A stretch of 64,000 nucleotides of DNA, from assembly GCF_028288465.1 (NCBI RefSeq), contig NZ_JAQBNR010000015.1, forward strand, positions 372,001 to 436,000, read 5' to 3'. The stretch comes from Ferruginibacter sp. (GTDB taxonomy: Bacteria; Bacteroidota; Bacteroidia; Chitinophagales; Chitinophagaceae). Shown piece by piece: positions 25,601 through 33,782 of this stretch (position 1 is its first letter; each line of letters begins with the position of its first letter). The position numbers and the translations under genes were made by a program. Below the pieces are notes generated by a model. It saw only the letters and a program-made list of their open reading frames with translations. It was not told the origin of the DNA and ran no database searches.

Positions 25601-26044
25601 TTAAACGGGTGGTTGATTTAATAAAAGCCAGTAAAATCCCAGGTTTTTAATAGCTTCTGCAAAACCTTCGAAGTTTACAGGCTTAACTATATAACTGTTG
25701 GCCCCCAATGCATAGCATTTTTTTATGTCCGGATCTTCCTTTGAAGAGGTAAGCATTACCACAGGAATCACCCTGGTACGTGGATCTGATTTTACTTTTA
25801 GCAATACCTCCTGCCCATTTATTTTAGGCATTTGTATATCAAGCAATATCAGTTTTGGTAATTTGTCAATAGTACGGCCCGTATAATTACCGGTACAAAA
25901 AATAAAATCCAATGCTTCTTCCCCATCAGTAACGTGTACCAGATTATTAGCCAGGTTATACTTTTTTAACTGCCTGATGGTAAGTTCAGCATCATTCATG
26001 TTGTCTTCAATTAAAAGAATATCTACAATAGCGTTTTGATTCAT
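25601..26044 (-). CDS. Stand-alone CheY-like response regulator
   Basis: This is a 147-residue single receiver domain. The acidic pair is Glu13/Asp14 in [10 protein letters not shown], the phospho-acceptor Asp69 lies in [17 protein letters not shown], the switch threonine is in [10 protein letters not shown] and the lysine in [10 protein letters not shown]. It is of the bacteriophytochrome-regulator (Rcp1-like) subtype often found directly after PAS/phytochrome kinases. It has no output domain, so it probably acts by protein interaction or as a phosphorelay intermediate. It sits between the ethylene-receptor-like kinase (26 bp upstream) and the hybrid kinase (10 bp downstream), and so likely transfers phosphate between them. 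Confidence 0.9.
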   Translation of the reverse strand: MNQNAIVDILLIEDNMNDAELTIRQLKKYNLANNLVHVTDGEEALDFIFCTGNYTGRTIDKLPKLILLDIQMPKINGQEVLLKVKSDPRTRVIPVVMLTSSKEDPDIKKCYALGANSYIVKPVNFEGFAEAIKNLGFYWLLLNQPPV

Positions 26045-26070
26045 ACAGTGAAGTTTGTTTTCTTAAAAAT

Positions 26071-28809
26071 TCAATTCCTTTCTATGGTGGGCAGCGAAAA
26101 ATAAAAACAGGCTCCTTCTCCGGGCTTTCCTTCCGCCCATACCTTGCCTCCATGTTTGTCTATTATTCTTTGTACAATGGCCAGGCCCACACCCGTGCCT
26201 TCAAAATCGGCAGCACTGTGCAGCCGCTGAAAAACCTTAAATAATTTATCGCTGTATTTTTCATCAAAGCCAACCCCATTATCCTTTACATAAAAGATGG
26301 TCTCATTAACACCGGCTGCTGTTCCTACCTCTATGACGGGCTGCTGCTGTTTGTAAGAATATTTTATAGCGTTAGACAGCAGGTTAACCCAAACCTGCCT
26401 GATGGTAGTTGCATCTGCAGCAGCATCGGGCAGTGGTTCAACTACCCAGTTGATTGGCCTGCTACTGTTCTTTGTGCCGATGTCTGCAATAATTTCTTTT
26501 ACCAACTGACCGGTATGCAGTTTGGTTTTTACAATTTGCTGCCGGCCAAGCCGTGAAAAACTAAGCAGGTCATCAATCAATATTCCCATTTTGGTGGTAT
26601 TGTTTTTTATAACGCTTGTGATACGGCGGGCTTCATCATCCAGGTTGCTGCTGTAATCTTCTTCCAGTATACTGGTAAAACCAATAATGGCACGCAAAGG
26701 TGCCCGCAGGTCGTGTGAAACGGAATAAGAAAATGCCTCCAGTTCTTCGTTTGTTTTTCTTAATTGTTCTGTACGGATGATTACTTTTTCTTCCAGTTCA
26801 ATGTTCAGGTTCTTTATTTTTTCTTCCGTATTTTTTCGCTCAGTAACATCCCAGTTAAAACCAGTCATTCGTATCGCATTTCCATCAATATCTCTTTCAA
26901 TAATTCCCGAGGCGTTTATATAATGAACAGATGTATCAGGCCATACAATTCTGAATTCAGGGTTATAATCTTTTTTATTTGCAAGGGCAAGTTGTATATC
27001 GTTGTCAACCCGTTGCCTGTCTTCGGCATGCACTCTTGAAGTCCACCCGTCATAAACCGATGTAAATTCATTTTCGGTGAGATTATACAGCCTGTACATT
27101 GCTTCATCCCATGTAAGCTTGTTATTTTTTATATCCCAATCCCATAGTCCTAATTGTGCGCTCTGTGTTGCCAGGTGCAATCGTTCGTTCAATCTTCCTC
27201 TCTCTATTTCTGTCTTTTTGCGTCCGTCAATATCCTGGAAACTGCCATACACTCTTACGCATTTTCCATCTGCAAATTCAGTTTCACCAATGGACCGTAT
27301 CCAGCGTTCGTTATTTTTTGCAGTAATAATCTTAAGCTCTACGTCCCACGGTTTGCCCAATTCAATCGCCTCCTTTACTTTTTGTGTAATTAAATCCCGG
27401 TCAGGCCCTTCTTTATAAAATTTGATTCCATTTTGTAGATCGGGCGAATAATCAGAATCCGTTTCATGAATTTCCCTGGTGATGTCACTCCAGTAAACGG
27501 TCCCTTTTATCAAATTAATCTCCCAACCACCTATTCTTGCAAGCATATTTGCTTTGTTTAACAGGCGCTCCAACTGAACTCTTTCCGTTACTTCCTTTGA
27601 ATTAAAAACCAGGCCATTCACATTATTACCTGGCAACAGTTTGGTAACGCTTCCTTCCAGCCATATATAATGACCATTTTTATGCAGGTACCGGAACAGG
27701 TAAGGTTGTGGTTTGCCAGGGTTGTTAAGTGCTGCAGAAACAATGCTGCTTACTTTTTCCCGGTCGTCGATATGGATATGGCCTGTTTCATCGATACTAT
27801 CCATTTCCTCATCCGTCCAGCCGGTAATACGTGAAGAAGAGGGGCTTCGGTAAATTAATTTTAATGAGTCGTTGTTGAGTGAGATAATGTCATGATTATT
27901 TTCCAGTAAAGCACGAAACCTGTTTTCTGTTTTTTCTATTTCTGCTGTTCGTTCAGTTACCCGTTTTTCCAGTTCTTCATTTAACCTGTTTAAAGCATCC
28001 TGCGTCTTTTTTCGTTCGGTAATATCCCTCGTTACTTTTGCGTATCCATAAAATTGATTATCCTCGTCAAACAAAGTGGTAAAAACCACGTCTGCCCAAA
28101 ACAGGGTACCATCCTTCCGTACCCGCCATCCTTCAGATTCATACTTACCATTTAGTAACGCATACTGCAGGTTTCTCCCGGGCTCATTCTGTCGCACTTG
28201 TTCGGATGTGTAAAACACATCAATCGGTTGCCCGATTATTTCTGCTGCTGTATAGCCCTTAATACTTTCAGCTCCGCTGTTCCAGCTGGCCACCCTGCCT
28301 TCGGTGTCCAGCATAAAAATGGCATAATCTTTTACACCCCCTACCAGCAGTTCATAATCCTTTCTGCTTTTCTTAAGTGCCAGTTCCGTTTTTTTACGTT
28401 CTTCTATTTCTGCTTCCAGGGCCGATGGAGATCTCAGTGAAAATATAACGGGTAAATACTTTACCACGTAAAAAACAGTAAGCCAGCTAATAACCCCGGT
28501 AATAAACCGAACCAGTGCACTTAAGCGATAAACCGGAATCCAGAATATTACAGCATCCAAAAAATGGGTGGCGCCGCAAGCCAGTATAAATGCGGCAAAT
28601 AAAAAATATAGCCTGGCAAACCGGATGTTTTTTTTTCGGGAGATATACCTGATGATAACAATGGGGAGGGCAAAATAAGCAGACCATATCATCAGGTCGC
28701 TAATGATATACAGCCAGCCGTGAAACTCAGTCCACTTACCGCAGTGCCAGCGGGGCGGCCAGTCACTGCTGTCAAAAAGGTTTGTAAAGAAATCGAGTAT
28801 CTGTTTCAT
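26071..28809 (-). CDS. Sensor histidine kinase with ethylene-receptor-like (ETR1-type) membrane domain and PAS domains
   Basis: This is a 912-residue protein. Residues about 28-125 hold three membrane helices that match the plant ethylene receptor. IISDLMIWSAYFALP aligns with ETR1 helix 1 and FAAFILACGATHFLD with helix 2. Asp38, Tyr45, Pro49, Ile75, Cys78 and His82 fall at a constant offset of 13 from ETR1 Asp25, Tyr32, Pro36, Ile62, Cys65 and His69. Cys65 and His69 hold Cu(I) for ethylene in plants. Next come about four PAS/PAC modules (145-265, 290-410, 410-530, 540-660), HisKA (SVSHDLRAPLRAI, His699) and HATPase_c (VNLLSNAIKYSY, VKDNGVGFDE, GTGVGLAIVQRII). The plant receptor's GAF domain is missing. 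It leads the operon with the CheY-like regulator and the hybrid kinase. Confidence 0.9.
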   Translation of the reverse strand: MKQILDFFTNLFDSSDWPPRWHCGKWTEFHGWLYIISDLMIWSAYFALPIVIIRYISRKKNIRFARLYFLFAAFILACGATHFLDAVIFWIPVYRLSALVRFITGVISWLTVFYVVKYLPVIFSLRSPSALEAEIEERKKTELALKKSRKDYELLVGGVKDYAIFMLDTEGRVASWNSGAESIKGYTAAEIIGQPIDVFYTSEQVRQNEPGRNLQYALLNGKYESEGWRVRKDGTLFWADVVFTTLFDEDNQFYGYAKVTRDITERKKTQDALNRLNEELEKRVTERTAEIEKTENRFRALLENNHDIISLNNDSLKLIYRSPSSSRITGWTDEEMDSIDETGHIHIDDREKVSSIVSAALNNPGKPQPYLFRYLHKNGHYIWLEGSVTKLLPGNNVNGLVFNSKEVTERVQLERLLNKANMLARIGGWEINLIKGTVYWSDITREIHETDSDYSPDLQNGIKFYKEGPDRDLITQKVKEAIELGKPWDVELKIITAKNNERWIRSIGETEFADGKCVRVYGSFQDIDGRKKTEIERGRLNERLHLATQSAQLGLWDWDIKNNKLTWDEAMYRLYNLTENEFTSVYDGWTSRVHAEDRQRVDNDIQLALANKKDYNPEFRIVWPDTSVHYINASGIIERDIDGNAIRMTGFNWDVTERKNTEEKIKNLNIELEEKVIIRTEQLRKTNEELEAFSYSVSHDLRAPLRAIIGFTSILEEDYSSNLDDEARRITSVIKNNTTKMGILIDDLLSFSRLGRQQIVKTKLHTGQLVKEIIADIGTKNSSRPINWVVEPLPDAAADATTIRQVWVNLLSNAIKYSYKQQQPVIEVGTAAGVNETIFYVKDNGVGFDEKYSDKLFKVFQRLHSAADFEGTGVGLAIVQRIIDKHGGKVWAEGKPGEGACFYFSLPTIERN

Positions 28810-29942
28810 GCTTATAAAGTACTTTTCAATAGAGGATATAAATTTTACACAACACTGCGCTGAATACTTGCAATTGGAATTTCAAAACAAAACCAACACA
28901 AACTAAATTATGTATTATTTCTTTTTTATCCGCTGGCATAAGGCCTGCAAAATATCGGCAAAGGCTATTAATCCACTGCTGCCAATACGCGTGAAGCACT
29001 GCGGAATTTTGCACTTAAAAAAAATCACATTTCCAGTAAACTGTTTTACTGAAGTCACTGATAGTCTCACCGAAGTTGTCGGGCAATTTGCCTTAACACC
29101 ATATTGCCCATTTTCCGAACACTATTTTAGCGGTTGATTCAGCGACAATTCTTAGAATAGCTATATACACTCTGGTGAACAGCTAACCTGAGAAGTAAGT
29201 TCCCATTGACTTTTATAGAATGTTAACCATGAAATTTAAAATTGCTTAAAAACCAGATTGAAACAAACTATTTTATCTGATTATTTTTTTTGGTTATCTA
29301 ATAAAATAACTTGATTGGCTTAACCGACAACAATTTAAGGCCATTGGCAAACAGATGTGCTACAAGCTAGTGCTAATTTTACTTTGTAACAATTTTCTTA
29401 TTACATAACCGCTATTAAAAGGTACCTTTTGATGCGATCGATTTGGTATTCATACCGTAACCTGAGTAAAAAGGGCAAATTATGACTCAAAAAGGACTTA
29501 GTACTGACCTTCGGCCACCGGGTTAGAAAAATTCATTTATCCAAAGATTTCACACAAATTCAGCTTGCTGTTATTTGCAATTTCGAAAATTAAACGATGT
29601 CAAAAATTAGCGCCGCACAGGTTACGTATCGTATTTTACCTTGCAAAGGTTAAGTGAAGCTTTAGTTATTCAGAAAGGTAAACTGACTTTCGAACAATAA
29701 AAACTTTGAATTGTTGTTCGCACGCTTAACATATTTGGTTGTTGCAGCTCGTGTGCCTGCAAAAAAATGCGCAGTCCGGAGCAGGGTTCCAAATCAAACG
29801 TTTTTTGTAAATGAAATCGACTGACCAACGGAATCGTTTTAATTTGTATTGGAGCACACGATTTGCATGCATACCGGTTACACCGTTGAAAGTGCTGGGG
29901 ATTGCTGATTGTGCATTTAATCATATAATAATAGCCTGATAA
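28810..29942. other. Divergent intergenic region of 1.1 kb
   Basis: It lies between the reverse-strand kinase operon and the forward-strand receiver-kinase gene and must contain promoters for both. The sequence is AT-rich with no coding frame. An imperfect AT-rich inverted repeat at about 29265-29312 could fold into a long hairpin, and CGAACAA/TTGTTCG arms lie near 29692-29724. Confidence 0.4.
29265..29312. repeat. Imperfect AT-rich inverted repeat
   Basis: The arm AACTATTTTATCTGATTA and the complement of TATCTAATAAAATAACTT pair over about 18-20 bases with a few mismatches around a T-rich loop. It lies in the middle of the divergent intergenic region and is not linked to a gene end. Its role is unknown. 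Confidence 0.35.
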
Positions 29943-31403
29943 ATGATTAATAAAATAAAAATCCTTCACCTGGAGGATAACCCGGAAGATGCTGAATTGA
30001 TTGCCAGAGAATTAAAGAAAGCGGAAATGGGGGCAGAGATAATTGTTGTTGACAACAAATTAAAGTTTGAGCTGGCGCTGCAAAATTTTACTCAGGATAT
30101 TATTCTTTCGGATCATTCCCTTGGTTCATTTGATTCCCACCAGGCACTCAGCATGGTAAAACAAATGGGCATTACGGTTCCCTTTATTTTGATTACTTCA
30201 GCAATGTCAGATGAGTTCGCCGTAAATGTTATGAAACAAGGGGCTCATGACTACATCATCAAGGATCGTTTGCAACGGCTGCCTTCAGCCATTATCAATT
30301 CAATTAATAAGCATCATTTAGAAAAAGAGCAACAGGCTTTACAGGAAAGATTGTTTTTTCATATTGAAAATACACCTCTTGGATTTATTGAATGGGATAA
30401 CAGGGGTTTTGCAAAAAGATGGTCAACAAGGGCTGAAGAAATTTTTGGCTGGAGTGAGCAGGAATTTATTGCAGGGCAGGAAGAAAGATTCAGCCTGGTT
30501 TACAGTAAAGACTTAAGCAAGGTAAATGCATTGTTTGACCAGATGCTTAGCAGTAACATTGTAAGAAACACATTTCAGATAAGAAATATTACCAAAGGGG
30601 GGAGGGTTATATGGTGCGAATGGTTTAACTCAGTGTTAAAAGATGAGGAACAAAATGTAAAAACAATCATGTCCCTGGTACAGGACATTACTGAACAAAA
30701 AGAATTAGAGTTGCAAAAAGACAACCTCCTTACAATGGTAAGTCATGAACTGAATACACCGCTGACAACTATAAAAGGTTATGGACAGATGGCAGAGAAC
30801 ATGCTTCAGTTAAAAGGTGATAAAGAAACGTTGCATTTAATAAAAAGGATGGAAACACATGTGAATAGCCTGACTGGACTTGTGAAACGCCTGCTTGACT
30901 TTAATGAAACGAAAAACGGTAAATTATTATATAACAAAATCTTCACTGACTTCAACGCACTAGTAAAGGACGTTGTTGATGACTTGCAGATGACGACTTC
31001 TACGCATGTAATAGAAACTAATTTCGATAACACAGCGATCATTTTTGCAGATAAAGATAAATTGTGCCAGGTGCTGACGAACCTGGTATCAAATGCTGTA
31101 AAATACTCACCCCAGGCTGATAGAATCGTTATTAACACCACACTGGAAAATGATGGAGTTCAGTTGTCTGTTAAGGATTTTGGTATAGGTATTTTATTGA
31201 AAGACGATAATAAGATTTTTGAACAATTTTACCGGGTAAGTGCTGACCAGTCTACATTCCCCGGCATGGGCATTGGGCTGTACATTTGCTCAGAAATAAT
31301 AAAGGGACACGGTGGTAAAATATGGTATACCAGTAACATTGGACAAGGCTCCACCTTTTATTGCTGGCTGCCACTTAATGATCAAAATGTAAACACAGTT
31401 TAA
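29943..31403 (+). CDS. Hybrid receiver-PAS histidine kinase
   Basis: This is a 486-residue soluble protein. Residues 1-125 are a receiver (ILHLEDNPEDAELIARELKK, acceptor Asp57 in ILSDHSLGSF, KQGAHDYIIKDRL). A single PAS module follows (about 140-255, HIENTPLGFIEWDNRG with PAC end MSLVQDITEQKE). HisKA has MVSHELNTPLTTIKGYGQM with His268, and HATPase_c has LTNLVSNAVKYSP, VKDFGIGI and GMGIGLYICSEII. The layout and the N-terminal residues closely resemble the receiver of the 597-residue hybrid on the other strand, so the two are probably paralogues that differ in kinase type. No regulator is adjacent. A weak inverted repeat (AACCAG/CTGGTT) follows its stop. Confidence 0.9.
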   Translation: MINKIKILHLEDNPEDAELIARELKKAEMGAEIIVVDNKLKFELALQNFTQDIILSDHSLGSFDSHQALSMVKQMGITVPFILITSAMSDEFAVNVMKQGAHDYIIKDRLQRLPSAIINSINKHHLEKEQQALQERLFFHIENTPLGFIEWDNRGFAKRWSTRAEEIFGWSEQEFIAGQEERFSLVYSKDLSKVNALFDQMLSSNIVRNTFQIRNITKGGRVIWCEWFNSVLKDEEQNVKTIMSLVQDITEQKELELQKDNLLTMVSHELNTPLTTIKGYGQMAENMLQLKGDKETLHLIKRMETHVNSLTGLVKRLLDFNETKNGKLLYNKIFTDFNALVKDVVDDLQMTTSTHVIETNFDNTAIIFADKDKLCQVLTNLVSNAVKYSPQADRIVINTTLENDGVQLSVKDFGIGILLKDDNKIFEQFYRVSADQSTFPGMGIGLYICSEIIKGHGGKIWYTSNIGQGSTFYCWLPLNDQNVNTV

Positions 31404-31658
31404 CCAGGCAGGTTAACTGGTTTCGGATTACAACGGTGTTAACGTGAAGCGATGGATCTGTGCGCAGGATGTGCAAAGCCAAAGTTGATCAATACGACCT
31501 CTTGCCAGGGTTTTTATATCAAACAAGTTTTTTGAGGACATGAACCAACGATACCATAAGGCCTGTAATAAGCAATTCAAAGGGTAAAAATTGGATGAAC
31601 CAGGTGAGCCCATAAATAAGTATGTGCTGCTTTGGATTAACAGCACATACTTTCATGA

Positions 31659-32033
31659 CTAATTTAATGTAACCGTACCATGATGATGTGCGTGGCAGGC
31701 CTCGGCACATCTCAGGCATTCTTCAGCGCATTTTTTGCAATGCTCGTGTTCATGCATTCCGCACTCTTCGGCACAGTGCCGGCAAATTTTTTCACAGAAA
31801 GCTAAGAAGTCATGTGAAAATTCGCTTTGCCTGATGAGCAGCCTTGCGGCCAGGGAGCAAATTTCTGCACAATCCCGGTCAAGTTCTATGCAATACGCCA
31901 TAGGAGTTACATCCGGCTCATCAAGACATGATGCGCCGCAGATTTCGCATGCTGTCGCACACGCTAAAAGTTGATTAATAAGCGCTTCATGCTTATGCCC
32001 GGTGTGATGGTGTGATGGTTGTTCGTGTTCCAT
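31659..32033 (-). CDS. Cys/His-rich four-helix bundle copper-binding protein (DUF326)
   Basis: This is a 124-residue protein with 15 or more cysteines in repeated CxxxC and CxxC spacings: LLACATACEICGASCLDE, LDRDCAEICSLAA, CEKICRHCAEECGMHEHEHCKKCAEECLRCAEAC. This is the DUF326/Csp-like four-helix bundle, whose tube-like core stores many Cu(I) ions. Histidine-rich ends (SHHHTGHKHE at the N-terminus and CHAHHHGTV near the C-terminus) are present. No signal peptide is visible, so it is probably cytosolic. It stands alone, reverse strand, without a CopA or CueR neighbour. Copper storage or detoxification is the family-based inference. The ethylene-receptor-like kinase 3 kb away would also require copper. 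Confidence 0.88.
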   Translation of the reverse strand: MEHEQPSHHHTGHKHEALINQLLACATACEICGASCLDEPDVTPMAYCIELDRDCAEICSLAARLLIRQSEFSHDFLAFCEKICRHCAEECGMHEHEHCKKCAEECLRCAEACHAHHHGTVTLN

Positions 32034-32725
32034 ACTTTAATTTTTTAGTAAACTATTAGTTGTTGATACAGGTACAGACACAAAAAGCTATCCAAATATG
32101 GAATTTTGGTATTTACTTACTTTGTAAGTGCAACAGTCTACCAGGACGTTGCCGCAGATACAATCCAATAGTTGCAGTCTTGTAATGGGGAAAACAGCTA
32201 TTATCGAAGTCCAGCGCTTACTTTTAAAATGTGTTATGTTTAATAGCATTACACCTTTTAAATCCAACCCATTATTTCTTAAGCAAAACAGCATAGCCTG
32301 AACGTTACTTCTTATTGGATACAACCACAACGATATGGGGATGAACGTGATGAGAAAGGAGCACCAGGAATGCATGTTGGACAGACAGAGGTACTTCAAG
32401 TGCAGCACCTTAGCCACTGGCCGTTGTACGTCTTGTTAAGGCAACCTCGTCCGTTGGCCTCACTATCAAATTTTTATTCAGGCCGCATTGTTTTGCGTTA
32501 CATGAGCCGGGGCAGTACCGCTACCTGTTACCCTTTGGTAATGGCTGGCTTCGCTTAACCAGGAATACCGGATTGAGGGGCTTATCCCAACCAAAGGAGC
32601 AGGTAATTTTTATTTTTTTTAAACTATCTGAATGTTTAAATGTAATGGAGTACGCAAAACCTTTTCAATAAAGTACTAACTCGATTATATATAGTTTCAA
32701 CCTTACCAAAATTTAAAACAACAAC
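32034..32725. other. Gene-free interval
   Basis: I see no gene that can be supported. Codon patterns are not protein-like and the open frames are short. A 17-base word around GCATAGCCTGAACGTT at 32291 reappears, with one extra G, at 33061. Confidence 0.4.
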
Positions 32726-32905
32726 ATGCTAAACAAATTTTTAAAATTTGAATTTGCCATCTTAATTCTTTCTGTAGTAATAATATTTATCTCAGAGTAT
32801 TATTATATCGTTTTGAACAATCATGACCGGGCTATTTTTATTGGGTTGTGGCCACCAACCATGATATCCTTATTGGCTTACTTAAATTCTAAAAAAAGCA
32901 AATAA
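32726..32905 (+). CDS. Tiny membrane protein (59 aa)
   Basis: The frame ATG 32726 to TAA 32905 encodes 59 residues. One long hydrophobic helix at about residues 8-25 (FEFAILILSVVIIFISEYYY) and a second at about 39-53 (AIFIGLWPPTMISLLAYL) end in a basic tail NSKKSK. No family is recognised. The charge pattern fits a small inner-membrane protein with its tail inside. Its TAA shares one base with the next ATG (TAATG), a coupling pattern that argues for real translation. An AT-rich stretch upstream probably carries the promoter. Confidence 0.55.
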   Translation: MLNKFLKFEFAILILSVVIIFISEYYYIVLNNHDRAIFIGLWPPTMISLLAYLNSKKSK

Positions 32906-33015
32906 TGGAAAACCTAGATTTAATTATATTGACAATTTTGGTTTCGGGTTCATTTTTCGGATTAGGTTTGTCCATATTTAAAACCGAAAAAAATGCCAGG
33001 AAAAACAATCCGTAA
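32905..33015 (+). CDS. Tiny membrane peptide (36 aa) coupled to the preceding ORF
   Basis: ATG 32905 to TAA 33015 encodes 36 residues: an acidic start (MENLD), one membrane helix (LIILTILVSGSFFGLGLSIF) and a basic tail (KTEKNARKNNP). The orientation signal (positive inside) is the same as in the preceding ORF. The start overlaps the stop of that ORF by one base. Small two-peptide membrane pairs occur as toxin components, terminal-oxidase subunits or transporter regulators; nothing here decides among these. Confidence 0.45.
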   Translation: MENLDLIILTILVSGSFFGLGLSIFKTEKNARKNNP

Positions 33016-33099
33016 TTTCGTCCTTCCTGCCTGTCACAACATTTTAAAAGAATGCCAGTCGCATAGCCTGGAACGTTGGGTAATTTTGAATTACTTTTT

Positions 33100-33129
33100 G
33101 CAGCAGTTTATTACTGCGGCGTTCTTTTC
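33100..33129 (+). terminator. Terminator-like hairpin after the tiny membrane ORFs
   Basis: GCAGCAGT/ACTGCGGC form an 8-bp stem with one mismatch and a 5-base loop, followed by GTTCTTTTC. It lies 84 bp downstream of the second small ORF. Confidence 0.4.
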
Positions 33130-33418
33130 AATTGAATAACTCAATTAATAACACTTGCCAAATTACATGTGCTTTGTATTTGCATTTGTTGATAGTTGGT
33201 TAAGGCGGTTATTTATTCCTGGAGTATTCTGCCACTATAGCTCAAAAAAGTATAGTTATCAACAAGGTCAGCATTTGAATTGCTTTTTAAAGCGTGAACA
33301 ACAAACCCTGCCAACATATTGAGGCAATAATCAACTGCAGAAACATCAGCGCCCGGCCAGCCTTTGTTGCTTTACCTCGCTGTGTTCCAGATCCCGGGAG
33401 GATGATATTAAAAGGAGC

Positions 33419-33573
33419 CGCTGGCGATTGAAAAAAAATAAATCAATACGCCCATCTGGCAAAATAACGACGTCTTTGTCGATCTGCGATTTATGTTCTA
33501 ACAGTCAAAACCATTCTACAAATTCAGCAAACGATTTATGGGGCTTGAAGGGTTTGTCTTCAAAGTCATTGTT
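33419..33573 (-). pseudogene. Decayed N-terminal fragment of an AraC-family regulator (DUF6597-like)
   Basis: On the reverse strand one frame reads FKPHKSFAEFVEWF, an in-frame TGA at 33507-33505, then LLEHKSQIDKDVVILPDGRIDLFF. Chitinophagaceae AraC-type regulators start with such a block: Phe/Pro-His-Lys-Ser, then hydrophobic-Glu-aromatic, then LPDGRIDLxF. The rest of the protein is absent: the frame decays after this block and no helix-turn-helix follows. I read it as a dead gene remnant. The match is from memory of the family, not a search. Confidence 0.4.
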
Positions 33574-33617
33574 TCTTGTTGTCTGTATAGCTAGCTGGCA
33601 GAAAACGTTAGTGAAAA

Positions 33618-33650
33618 AAATAGGGCTATTTTTGGCAACCCTATTTCCTT
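33618..33650. terminator. Hairpin AAATAGGG/CCCTATTT
   Basis: An 8-bp perfect stem with a 13-base loop is flanked by T-rich sequence on both strands (CCTTTTC forward, seven T reverse). It could terminate transcripts in either direction. No intact gene ends here. Confidence 0.35.
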
Positions 33651-33722
33651 TTCATTGCTGATAATTTTCATTGCCAAAATGCAATCAATTTTTTTTAAGT
33701 TAGCCTAAATTGTGCAGGACAA

Positions 33723-33730
33723 TAATTTTG
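33723..33730 (+). promoter_or_regulatory. -7 promoter element of the GH2 beta-galactosidase gene
   Basis: TAATTTTG matches TAnnTTTG and lies 52 bp upstream of the ATG. No TTG is found at the usual -33 distance. Confidence 0.35.
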
Positions 33731-33782
33731 TATTTGTCAAACAGGTATTATTTATCTTTCCAAATAAGTTAAAAGAATAAAA

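Larger units (their letters stand above)
33016..33782. other. Gap with two hairpins, a decayed regulator fragment and a promoter
   Basis: It contains a terminator-like hairpin at 33100, a reverse-strand AraC-like fragment at 33419-33573, a second hairpin at 33618 and a -7 box for the GH2 gene at 33723. The forward frame at 33428-33661 overlaps the regulator fragment and is not believed. Confidence 0.45.

Noticed and set aside
32088..32417. 109-codon reverse frame upstream of the copper protein gene
   Set aside because: No recognised motif. Cysteine-rich but irregular, so it is not a second copper protein; it probably reflects AT-rich non-coding DNA.
33428..33661. 77-codon forward frame between the membrane ORFs and the GH2 gene
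   Set aside because: It overlaps the reverse-strand AraC-like fragment, whose reading fits a known family, and covers a hairpin. The forward protein is cysteine- and serine-rich without domain.
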